Of a stretch of 31,058 bases of DNA, positions 22,657 to 31,058 are shown one piece after another (the first letter of the stretch is position 1; each line of letters begins with the position of its first letter). Under the pieces are notes generated by a model. The model searched no databases. It saw only the letters and a program-made list of their open reading frames with translations, and was not told the origin of the DNA. The DNA comes from Utricularia gibba (taxonomy: Eukaryota; Streptophyta; Magnoliopsida; Lamiales; Lentibulariaceae): contig NEEC01000267.1 in assembly GCA_002189035.1 (NCBI GenBank), positions 1 to 31,058 on the forward strand, read 5' to 3'. Both the position numbers and the translations under genes were made by a program.

Positions 22657-23278
22657 CCTACTCGACGAAAATCGTGATGCAGTTATTGAAGTTAGGATTT
22701 CATGAGCACCAAAATGGTTTTCTCAACCGCATGCTTTATATTTGATAAGGTGCTCTCGTGGGGCAACGGTATCGAGGGAGGTCGAGTCGAGCTCGGGCCC
22801 ATAGTCATTTGTAGCTCGGCAAAAAACTTGATGCATTTATTAACGGTTGGTTTTTAATAGGCTGCCTCAATGGTTTTCTCAAGGAAAAGCTTGTCGTTTT
22901 TGGGCGGGTGATGTCGTTGTGAACTTCGTTCTGACCCAAGGTTCGGTCTGTCTCCTTTGCCAAATCTGGTCCTACTCGACGAAAATCGTGATGCAGTTAT
23001 TGAAGTTAGGATTTCATGAGCACCCAAAATGCTTTTTCAATCGCATGCTTTGTAGTTGAGGAGGCGCTCTAGTGGGGCACGGTATCGGGCAAAGGTCGAG
23101 TCGGGCTCGCTCCCAGAGTCATTTTTAGCCTGTCAAAAAAATGATGCATTTATTAACGTTGGGTTTTAATAGGCTGCCTACATGGTTTCTCAAGGAAAAG
23201 CTTGTCGTTTCTGGGGGTGATGTCTTTGGAACTTCGTTCTGACCATAGGTTCGGTCTGACTCCTTTGCCACATCGGGT
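22342..23278 (+). repeat. Higher-order trimer C2-A1-B (937 bp)
   Basis: It contains the longest C unit of the window. It is followed by two further A-B pairs (23279-24506), so trimer and dimer phases sit side by side here. Confidence 0.86.
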
Positions 23279-24506
23279 CCTACTCGACGAAAATCGTGAT
23301 GCAGTTATTGAAGTTAGGATTTCATGAGCACCCAAAATGGTTTTCTCAACCGCATGCTTTATATTTGATAAGGTGCTCTCGTGGGGCAACGGTATCGAGT
23401 AGGAGGTCGAGTCGAGCTCGGCCCATAGTCATTTGTAGCTCGGCAAAAAACTTGATGCATTTATTAACGTTGGTTTTAATAGGCTGCCTCAATGGTTTTC
23501 TCAAGGAAAAGCTTGTCGTTTTTGGGCGGGTGATGTCGTTGTGAACTTCGTTCTGACCAAGGTTCGGTCTGACTCCTTTGCCAAATCTGGTCCTACTCGA
23601 CGAAAATCGTGATGCAGTTATTGAAGTTAGGATTTCATGAGCACCCAAAATGCTTTTCAATCGCATGCTTTATATTGAGGAGGCGCTCTAGTGGGGCACG
23701 GTATTCGAGTCGGGCTCGCTCCCAGAGTCATTTTTAGCCTGTCAAAAAAATGATGCATTTATTAACGTTGGTTTTAATAGGCTGCCTACATGGTTTCTCA
23801 AGGAAAAGCTTGTCGTTTCTGGGCGGGTGATGTCTTTGGAACTTCGTTCTGACCATAGGTTCGGTCTGACTCCTTTGCCACATCGGGTCCTACTCGACGA
23901 AAATCGTGATGCAGTTATTGAAGTTAGGATTTCATGAGCACCCAAAATGGTTTTCTCAACCGCATGCTTTATATTTGATAAGGTGCTCTCGTGGGGCAAC
24001 GGTATCGAGTAGGAGGTCGAGTCGAGCTCGGGCCCATAGTCATTTGTAGCTCGGCAAAAAACTTGATGCATTTATTAACGGTTGGTTTTAATAGGCTGCC
24101 TCAATGTTTTCTCAAGGAAAAGCTTGTCGTTTTTGGGCGGGTGATGTCGTTGTGAACTTCGTTCTGACCCAAGGTTCGGTCTGTCTCCTTTGCCAAATCT
24201 GGTCCTACTCGACGAAAATCGTGATGCAGTTATTGAAGTTAGGATTTCATGAGCACCCAAAATGCTTTTTCAATCGCATGCTTTAGTTGAGGAGCGCTCT
24301 AGTGGGGCACGGTATCGGGCAAAAGGTCGAGTCGGGCTCGCCCAGAGTCATTTTTAGCCAAAAAAATGATGCATTTATTAACGTTGGGTTTTAATAGGCT
24401 GCCTACATGGTTTCTCAAGGAAAAGCTTGTCGTTTCTGGGCGGGTGATGTCTTTTGGAACTTCGTTCTGACCATAGGTTCGGTCTGACTCCTTTGCCACA
24501 TCGGGT
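22657..24506 (+). repeat. Run of three A-B dimers (1,850 bp)
   Basis: The order A1-B-A2-B-A1-B runs without a C unit. This is the longest pure dimer run in the window. Similar two-dimer runs lie at 4331-5583, 14566-15835 and 16758-17996. It shows that the dimer is an amplification unit in its own right, not only a broken trimer. Confidence 0.85.
23592..23888 (+). repeat. B monomer with an 11-bp deletion (297 bp)
   Basis: At 23698-23710 acggtattcgagt replaces the usual B sequence in which cgggcaaaagg stands between ggtat and tcgagtc. Eleven bases are lost at 23704/23705. The rest is B-like, with an early tatattgagg that is closer to A/C. Confidence 0.85.
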
Positions 24507-25425
24507 CCTACTCGACGAAAATCGTGATGCAGTTATTGAAGTTAGGATTTCATGAGCACCCAAAATGGTTTTCTCAACCGCATGCTTTATATTTGATAAG
24601 GCCTCTCGTGGGAACGGTATCGAGCAGGAGGTCGAGTCGAGCTCGGCCAGAGTCATTTGTAGCCGGCAAAAAAATTGATGCATTTATTAACGTTGGTTTA
24701 ATAGGCTGCCTACATAGTTTCTCAAGGAAAAGCTTGTCGTTTCTGGGCGGGTGATGTCTTTTGGAACTTCGTTCTGACCAAGGTTCGGTCTGACTCCTTT
24801 GCCACATCGGGTCCTACTCGACGAAAATCGTGATGCAGTTATTGAAGTTAGGATTCATGAGCACCCAAAAATGGTTTTCTCAACCGCATGCTTTATATTT
24901 GATAAGGCACTCTCGTGGGGCAACGGTATCGAGCAGGAGGTCGAGTCGAGCTCGGGCCAGTCATTTGTAGCCCGGCAAAAAAAATTGATGCATTTATTAA
25001 CGTTGGCTTATTAGGCTGCCTACATAGTTTCTCAAGGAAAAGCTTGTCGTTTCTGGCGGTGATGTCGTTGGAACTTCGTTCTGACCCAAGGTTCGGTCTG
25101 ACTCCTTTGCCACATCGGGTCCTACTCGACGAAAATCGTGATGCAGTTATTGAAGTTAGGATTTCATGAGCACCCAAAATGGTTTTCTCAACCGCATGCT
25201 TTATATTTGATAAGGCACTCTCGTGGGGCAACGGTATCGAGCAGGAGGAGTCGAGCTCGGCCCAGAGTCATTTGTAGCCGGCAAAAAATTGATGCATTTA
25301 TTAACGTTGGTTTTAATAGGCTGCCTACATGTTTCTCAAGGAAAAGCTTGTCGTTTTGGGCGGGTGATGTCTTTGGAACTTCGTTCTGACCCAAGGTTCG
25401 GTCTGACTCCTTTGCCACATCGGGT
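24507..25425 (+). repeat. Run of three C monomers
   Basis: Units at 24507, 24813 and 25121 are all C type (306, 308 and 305 bp), with cgagcagg in each and losses around gggcccag. The first two have ctacatagttt and the third ctacatgtttc. Together with the B/C hybrid that follows, they form an irregular island. Confidence 0.83.
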
Positions 25426-25730
25426 CCTACTCGACGAAAATCGTGATGCAGTTATTGAAGTTAGGATTTCATGAGCACCCAAAATTTTCAACGCATGCTT
25501 TATATTGAGGGGCGCTCTCGTGGGGCAACGGTATCGAGCAGGAGGTCGAGTCGAGCTCGCTCCCAGAGTCATTTTTAGCCGGCAAAAAAATTGATGCATT
25601 TATTAACGTTGGTTTTTAATAGGCTGCCTACATGGTTTCTCAAGGAAAAGCTTGTCGTTTCTGGGCGGGTGATGTCTTTTGGAACTTCGTTCTGACCATA
25701 GGTTCGGTCTGACTCCTTTGCCACATCGGT
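25426..25730 (+). repeat. B/C hybrid monomer
   Basis: It starts with the shortened caaaattttcaacgcatgc, then atattgaggggcgctctcg, cgagcagg and gtcgagctcgctcccag (C followed by B), then tttttagccgg (B then C), and finishes with a B-like tail. It sits after three C units and takes the place a B unit would have before A. Confidence 0.72.
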
Positions 25731-26663
25731 CCTACTCGACGAAAATCGTGATGCAGTTATTGAAGTTAGGATTTCATGAGCACCCAAAATGGTTTTCTCA
25801 ACCGCATGCTTTATATTTGATAAGGCTCTCGTGGGGCAACGGTATCGAGTAGGAGGTCGAGTCGAGCTCGGGCCCATAGTCATTTGTAGCTCGGCAAAAA
25901 ACTTGATGCATTTATTAACGTTGGTTTTAATAGGCTGCCTAATGGTTTTCTCAAGGAAAAGCTTGTCGTTTTTGGGCGGGTGATGTCGTTGTGAACTTCG
26001 TTCTGACCAAGGTTCGGTCTGTCTCCTTTGCCAATCTGGTCCTACTCGACGAAAATCGTGATGCAGTTATTGAAGTTAGGATTTCATGAGCACCCAAAAT
26101 GCTTTTCTCAACGCATGCTTTAGTTGAGGAGGCGCTCTAGTGGGGCACGGTATCGAGCAAAAGGTCGAGTCGAGCTCGCTCCCAGAGTCATTTTTAGCCT
26201 GGCAAAAAATGATGCATTTATTAACGTTGGGTTTTAATAGGCTGCCTACATGGTTTCTCAAGGAAAAGCTTGTCGTTTCTGGGCGGGTGATGTCTTTTGG
26301 AACTTCGTTCTGACCATAGGTTCGGTCTGACTCCTTTGCCACATCGGGTCCTACTCGACGAAAATCGTGATGCAGTTATTGAAGTTAGGATTTCATGAGC
26401 ACCAAAATGGTTTTCTCAACCGCATGCTTTATATTTGATAAGGTGCTCTCGTGGGGCAACGGTATCGAGTAGGAGGTCGAGTCGAGCTCGGGCCCATAGT
26501 CATTTGTAGCTCGGCAAAAAACTTGATGCATTTATTAACGTTGGTTTTAATAGGCTGCCTCAATGGTTTTCTCAAGGAAAAGCTTGTCGTTTTTGGGCGG
26601 GTGATGTCGTTGTGAACTTCGTTCTGACCAAAGGTTCGGTCTGACTCCTTTGCCAAATCTGGT

Positions 26664-26973
26664 CCTACTCGACGAAAATCGTGATGCAGTTATTGAAGTT
26701 AGGATTTCATGAGCACCCAAAATGGTTTTTCAATCGCATGCTTTATATTTGAGGAGGCGCTCTCGTGGGGCAACGGTATCGAGCAAAGGTCGAGTCGAGC
26801 TCGCTCCCAGAGTCATTTTTAGCCCGGCAAAAAAATTGATGCATTTATTAACGTTGGGTTTAATAGGCTGCCTACATGTTTTCTCAAGGAAAAGCTTGTC
26901 GTTTCTGGGCGGGTGATGTCTTGGAACTTCGTTCTGACCATAGGTTCGGTCTGACTCCTTTGCCACATCGGGT
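26664..26973 (+). repeat. B/C hybrid monomer
   Basis: It has atggtttttcaatcgc (mixed), tatatttgaggagg, cgctctcg, gcaacgg, cgagcaaagg, gctcgctcccag, tttttagcccgg and aaaaaaattg: alternating A/C and B words. It stands between two A units where B is expected. Confidence 0.72.
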
Positions 26974-27904
26974 CCTACTCGACGAAAATCGTGATGCAGT
27001 TATTGAAGTTAGGATTTCATGAGCACCCAAAATGGTTTTCTCAACCGCATGCTTTATATTTGATAAGGTGCTCTCGTGGGGCAACGGTATCGAGTAGGAG
27101 GTCGAGTCGAGCTCGGGCCCATAGTCATTGTAGCTCGGCAAAAAACTTGATGCATTTATTAACGGTTGGTTTTAATAGGCTGCCTCAATGGTTTTCTCAA
27201 GGAAAAGCTTGTCGTTTTTGGGCGGGTGATGTCGTTGTGAACTTCGTTCTGACCCAAGGTTCGGTCTGTCTCTTTGCCAATCTGGTCCTACTCGACGAAA
27301 ATCGTGATGCAGTTATTGAAGTTAGGATTTCATGAGCACCCAAAATGCTTTTCAACGCATGCTTTGTAGTTGAGGAGGCGCTCTAGTGGGGCACGGTATC
27401 GGCAAAAGGTCGAGTCGGGCTCGCTCCAGAGTCATTTTTAGCCTGTCAAAAAAAGTGATGCATTTATTAACGTTGGGTTTTAATAGGCTGCCTACATGGT
27501 TTCAAGGAAAAGCTTGTCGTTTCTGGCGGGTGATGTCTTTTGGAACTTCGTTCTGACCATAGGTTCGGTCTGACTCCTTTGCCACATCGGGTCCTACTCG
27601 ACGAAAATCGTGATGCAGTTATTGAAGTTAGGATTTCATGAGCACCCAAAATGGTTTTCTCAACCGCATGCTTTATATTTGATAAGGTGCTCTCGTGGGG
27701 CAACGGTATCGAGTAGGAGGTCGAGTCGAGCTCGGGCCCATAGTCATTTGTAGCTCGGCAAAAAACTTGATGCATTTATTAACGTTGGTTTTAATAGGCT
27801 GCCTCAATGGTTTTCTCAAGGAAAAGCTTGTCGTTTTTGGGCGGTGATGTCGTTTTGGAACTTCGTTCTGACCAAGGTTCGGTCTGTCCTTTGCCACATC
27901 GGGT

Positions 27905-28208
27905 CCTACTCGACGAAAATCGTGATGCAGTTATTGAAGTTAGGATTTCATGAGCACCCAAAATGGTTTTCTCAACCGCATGCTTTATATTTGATAAGGC
28001 GCTCTCGTGGGGCAACGGTATCGAGTAGAGGTCGAGTCGAGCTCGGGCCCATAGTCATTTGTAGCTCGGCAAAAAATTGATGCATTTATTAACGTTGGTT
28101 TAATAGGCTGCCAATGTTTCTCAAGGAAAAGCTTGTCGTTTTGGGCGGGTGATGTCGTTGTGAACTTCGTTCTGACCCAAGGTTCGGTCTGTCCTTTGCC
28201 AAATCGGT
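27905..28208 (+). repeat. A/C hybrid monomer, shortened
   Basis: It has ggcgctctcg, cgagtagagg (one g lost), cccatagtc, aaaaaattg, ctgccaatgtttctc and an A tail ending ccaaatcggt. It lies inside an A-A-A run (27593-28520). Confidence 0.7.
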
Positions 28209-28830
28209 CCTACTCGACGAAAATCGTGATGCAGTTATTGAAGTTAGGATTTCATGAGCACCCAAAATGGTTTTCTCAACCGCATGCTTTATATTTGATA
28301 AGGTGCTCTCGTGGGGCAACGGTATCGAGTAGGAGGTCGAGTCGAGCTCGGGCCCATAGTCATTTGTAGCCGGCAAAAAACTTGATGCATTTATTAACGT
28401 TGGTTTTAATAGGCTGCCTCAATGGTTTTCTCAAGGAAAAGCTTGTCGTTTTTGGGCGGGTGATGTCGTTTGAACTTCGTTCTGACCAAGGTTCGGTCTG
28501 TCTCCTTTGCCAAATCTGGTCCTACTCGACGAAAATCGTGATGCAGTTATTGAAGTTAGGATTTCATGAGCACCCAAAATGCTTTTGTCAATCGCATGCT
28601 TTGTAGTTGAGGAGGCGCTCTAGTGGGGCACGGTATCGGCAAAAGGTCGAGTCGGGCTCGCTCCCAGAGTCATTTTTAGCCTGTCAAAAAAAGTGATGCA
28701 TTTATTAACGTTGGTTTTATAGGCTGCCTACATGGTTTCTCAAGGAAAAGCTTGTCGTTTCTGGGCGGGTGATGTCTTTTGGAACTTCGTTCTGACCATA
28801 GTTCGGTCTGACTCCTTTGCCACATCGGGT

Positions 28831-29758
28831 CCTACTCGACGAAAATCGTGATGCAGTTATTGAAGTTAGGATTTCATGAGCACCCAAAATGGTTTTCTCA
28901 ACCGCATGCTTTATATTTGATAAGGCACTCTCGTGGGGCAACGGTATCGAGCAGGAGGTCGAGTCGAGCTCGGTCATTTGTAGCCCGGCAAAAAAATTGA
29001 TGCATTTATTAACGTTGGCTTTAATAGGCTGCCTACATAGTTTTCAAGGAAAGCTTGTCGTTTCTGGGCGGGTGATGTCTTTGGAACTTCGTTCTGACCA
29101 TAGTTCGGTCTGACTCCTTTGCCACATCGGGTCCTACTCGACGAAAATCGTGATGCAGTTATTGAAGTTAGGATTTCATGAGCACCCAAAATGGTTTTCT
29201 CAACCGCATGCTTTATATTTGATAAGGTGCTCTCGTGGGCAACGGTATCGAGTAGGAGGTCGAGTCGAGCTCGGGCCCATAGTCATTTGTAGCTCGGCAA
29301 AAAACTTGATGCATTTATTAACGGTTGGTTTTAATAGGCTGCCTCAATGGTTTTCTCAAGGAAAAGCTTGTCGTTTTTGGGCGGGTGATGTCGTTGTGAA
29401 CTTCGTTCTGACCCAAGGTTCGGTCTGTCTCCTTTGCCAAATCTGGTCCTACTCGACGAAAATCGTGATGCAGTTATTGAAGTTAGGATTTCATGAGCAC
29501 CCAAAATGCTTTTGTCAATCGCATGCTTTGTAGTTGAGGAGGCGCTCTAGTGGGGCACGGTATCGGGCAAAAGGTCGAGTCGGGCTCGCTCCCAGAGTCA
29601 TTTTTAGCCTGTCAAAAAAGTGATGCATTTATTAACGTTGGTTTTAATAGGCTGCCTACATGTTTTCTCAAGGAAAAGCTTGTCGTTTCTGGGCGGTGAT
29701 GTCTTTTGGAACTTCGTTCTGACCATAGGTTCGGTCTGACTCCTTTGCCACATCGGGT
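28831..29758 (+). repeat. Higher-order trimer C2-A1-B (928 bp)
   Basis: The C2 unit lacks about 8 bases at ctcggtcatttg (normally ctcgggcccagagtcat) and one a in aaggaaagctt. A1 and B are near reference. Confidence 0.84.
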
Positions 29759-30065
29759 CCTACTCGACGAAAATCGTGATGCAGTTATTGAAGTTAGGAT
29801 ATCATGAGCACCCAAAATGGTTTTCTCAACCGCATGCTTTATATTTGATAAGGCACTCTCGTGGGGCAACGGTATCGAGCAGGAGGTCGAGTCGAGCTCG
29901 GGCCCAGAGTCATTTGTAGCCCGGCAAAAAAATGATGCATTTATTAACGTTCGGCTTTATTAGGCTGCCTACATAGTTCTCAAGGAAAAGCTTGTCGTTT
30001 CTGGGCGGGTGATGTCTTTGGAACTTCGTTCTGACCCAAGTTCGGTCTGACTCCTTTGCCAGGGT

Positions 30066-30689
30066 CCTACTCGACGAAAATCGTGATGCAGTTATTGAAG
30101 TTAGGATTTCATGAGCACCCAAAATGGTTTTCTCAACCGCATGCTTTATATTTGATAAGGTGCTCTCGTGGGGCAACGGTATCGAGTAGGAGGTCGAGTC
30201 GAGCTCGGCCCATAGTCATTTGTAGCTCGGCAAAAAACTTGATGCATTTATTAACGTTGGTTTTAATAGGCTGCCTCAATGGTTTCTCAAGGAAAAGCTT
30301 GTCGTTTTTGGCGGGTGATGTCGTTGTGAACTTCGTTCTGACCCAAGGTTCGGTCTGTCCTTTGCCAAATCTGGTCCTACTCGACGAAAATCGTGATGCA
30401 GTTATTGAAGTTAGGATTTCATGAGCACCCAAAATGGTTTTCTCAACCGCATGCTTTATTTGATAAGGTGCTCTCGTGGGGCAACGGTATCGAGTAGGAG
30501 GTCGAGTCGAGCTCGGGCCCATAGTCATTTGTAGCTCGGCAAAAAACTTGATGCATTTATTAACGGTTGGTTTTAATAGGCTGCCTCAATGGTTTTCTCA
30601 AGGAAAAGCTTGTCGTTTTTGGGCGGGTGATGTCGTTGTGAACTTCGTTCTGACCCAAGGTTCGGTCTGTCTCCTTTGCCAAATCTGGT
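30066..30689 (+). repeat. Tandem A2-A1 pair
   Basis: This is the second of the two places where a ctggt tail is followed by an A unit. Here A2 precedes A1. The unit before it ends in a shortened ttgccagggt, lacking the acatc. Confidence 0.82.
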
Positions 30690-30999
30690 CCTACTCGACG
30701 AAAATCGTGATGCAGTTATTGAAGTTAGGATTTCATGAGCACCCAAAATGCTTTTGTCAATCGCATGCTTTGTAGTTGAGGAGGCGCTCTAGTGGGCACG
30801 GTATCGGGCAAGGGTCGAGTCGGGCTCGCTCCCAGAGTCATTTTTAGCCCGTCAAAAAAATGATGCATTTATTAACGTTGGGTTTTAATAGGCTGCCTAC
30901 ATGGTTTCTCAAGGAAAAGCTTGTCGTTTCTGGGCGGGTGATGTCTTTTGGAACTTCGTTCTGACCATAGTTCGGTCTGACTCCTTTGCCACATCGGGT

Positions 31000-31058
31000 C
31001 CTACTCGACGAAAATCGTGATGCAGTTATTGAAGTTAGGATTTCATGAGCACCCAAAA
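31000..31058 (+). repeat. Head of a truncated monomer at the right edge
   Basis: These 59 bases are the conserved first part of a monomer, from cctactcgac through gagcacccaaaa. The window stops just before the position that separates B (atgctttt) from A and C (atggtttt), so its type cannot be told. It follows a B unit, so the pattern elsewhere predicts A or C. Confidence 0.95.

Larger units (their letters stand above)
1..31058 (+). repeat. Satellite DNA array, 100 monomers of about 310 bp, head to tail
   Basis: Each monomer begins at cctactcgac. Map (start, type): 8 A1, 325 B, 635 C2, 945 B', 1246 A/C, 1560 B', 1863 C1, 2168 A2, 2478 B', 2782 A1, 3096 B, 3402 A2, 3715 B', 4025 C1, 4331 A1, 4647 B, 4960 A1, 5272 B, 5584 C1, 5893 A1, 6209 B, 6522 C1, 6830 C1, 7141 A/C, 7449 A2, 7763 B, 8077 A/C, 8391 A1, 8705 B, 9019 C/A, 9328 B, 9641 C1, 9951 A1, 10267 B, 10579 C/A, 10890 B', 11195 C1, 11501 B', 11807 C1, 12110 A2, 12420 B, 12733 A/C, 13041 B, 13351 C(del), 13641 A2, 13955 B, 14263 C1, 14566 A2(dup), 14901 B, 15210 A1, 15525 B, 15836 C2, 16144 C, 16454 C, 16758 A2, 17070 B, 17380 A2, 17693 B, 17997 C2, 18306 A1, 18620 B, 18931 A2, 19243 A2, 19552 B, 19858 A1, 20174 B, 20484 C2, 20794 A1, 21104 B, 21413 A2, 21722 A2, 22031 B, 22342 C2, 22657 A1, 22971 B, 23279 A2, 23592 B(del), 23889 A1, 24204 B, 24507 C2, 24813 C2, 25121 C1, 25426 B/C, 25731 A2, 26041 B', 26350 A2, 26664 B/C, 26974 A1, 27287 B, 27593 A2, 27905 A/C, 28209 A2, 28521 B, 28831 C2, 29133 A1, 29448 B, 29759 C2, 30066 A2, 30376 A1, 30690 B, 31000 partial. 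B' means a B unit carrying some A/C bases. No inverted copy, gap or insertion was seen. A satellite of this kind has no coding role. A centromeric or heterochromatic location is inferred. Confidence 0.98.

Noticed and set aside
8-31058. CRISPR array
   Set aside because: The period of about 310 bp, the lack of short repeats with unique spacers, and the similarity of the whole unit rule it out.
1-31058. Tandem rDNA or tRNA cluster
   Set aside because: No rRNA-like conserved segments or cloverleaf sequences were recognised in the monomer.
1-31058. Telomeric or transposon-derived repeats, or LTR elements nested in the array
   Set aside because: No TTTAGGG- or TTAGGG-type tracts, terminal repeats, target-site duplications or transposase/reverse-transcriptase motifs were seen. 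Every interval between core copies is 290-335 bp.
1-31058. Naming the organism or a known satellite family
   Set aside because: I do not recognise the monomer. A half-unit near 155-160 bp is shared by unrelated satellites, so length alone is not enough.

Overview
The whole 31,058-base window is one uninterrupted head-to-tail satellite DNA array. The conserved decamer cctactcgac recurs 101 times, all on the + strand, at 8, 325, 635 and so on to 31000. This marks 100 complete monomers with a mean period of 309.9 bp, plus a 7-base tail at the left edge and a 59-base head at the right edge. I found no flanking unique sequence, transposon, RNA gene or credible protein-coding gene. Every open frame is a by-product of the repeat. 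The array continues past both ends.

The kind of DNA points to eukaryotic heterochromatin such as a centromere, pericentromere, subtelomere or knob. The half-unit of about 158 bp and the diverged monomer types would suit a plant, but I do not recognise the family and cannot name the organism.

The array has three levels. (1) Each monomer of about 310-316 bp is an ancient dimer: its two halves, 158 and 159 bp in the first copy, share an aligned series of motifs. (2) Monomers fall into three main types. Type A (about 316 bp when intact, 39 copies with hybrids) has 'cccatag', 'ctcaatgg' and 'cgttgtgaac'. Type B (about 314 bp, 37 copies) has 'tagttgagg', 'cgggcaaaagg' and 'tttttagcctg'. Type C (up to 315 bp, 24 copies) has 'ggcactctc', 'cccagag' and 'ctacat(g/a)'. 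(3) The types form an irregular higher-order repeat in which A-B dimers of about 625 bp mix with C-A-B trimers of about 930 bp. B never follows B in 100 positions.

Regularity varies along the window. About 4.0-6.8, 7.4-10.6, 16.8-24.5 and 27.0-31.0 kb are dominated by near-consensus A and B copies. About 0.6-2.8, 10.6-12.1, 15.8-16.8 and 24.5-25.7 kb are rich in hybrid, shortened or C-type units. A core of about 40 bp at the start of each monomer, with three CpGs and an 11-base dyad, is nearly invariant, while the rest varies mostly by short deletions. Whether those deletions are biological or come from long-read consensus error is the main doubt about the data.
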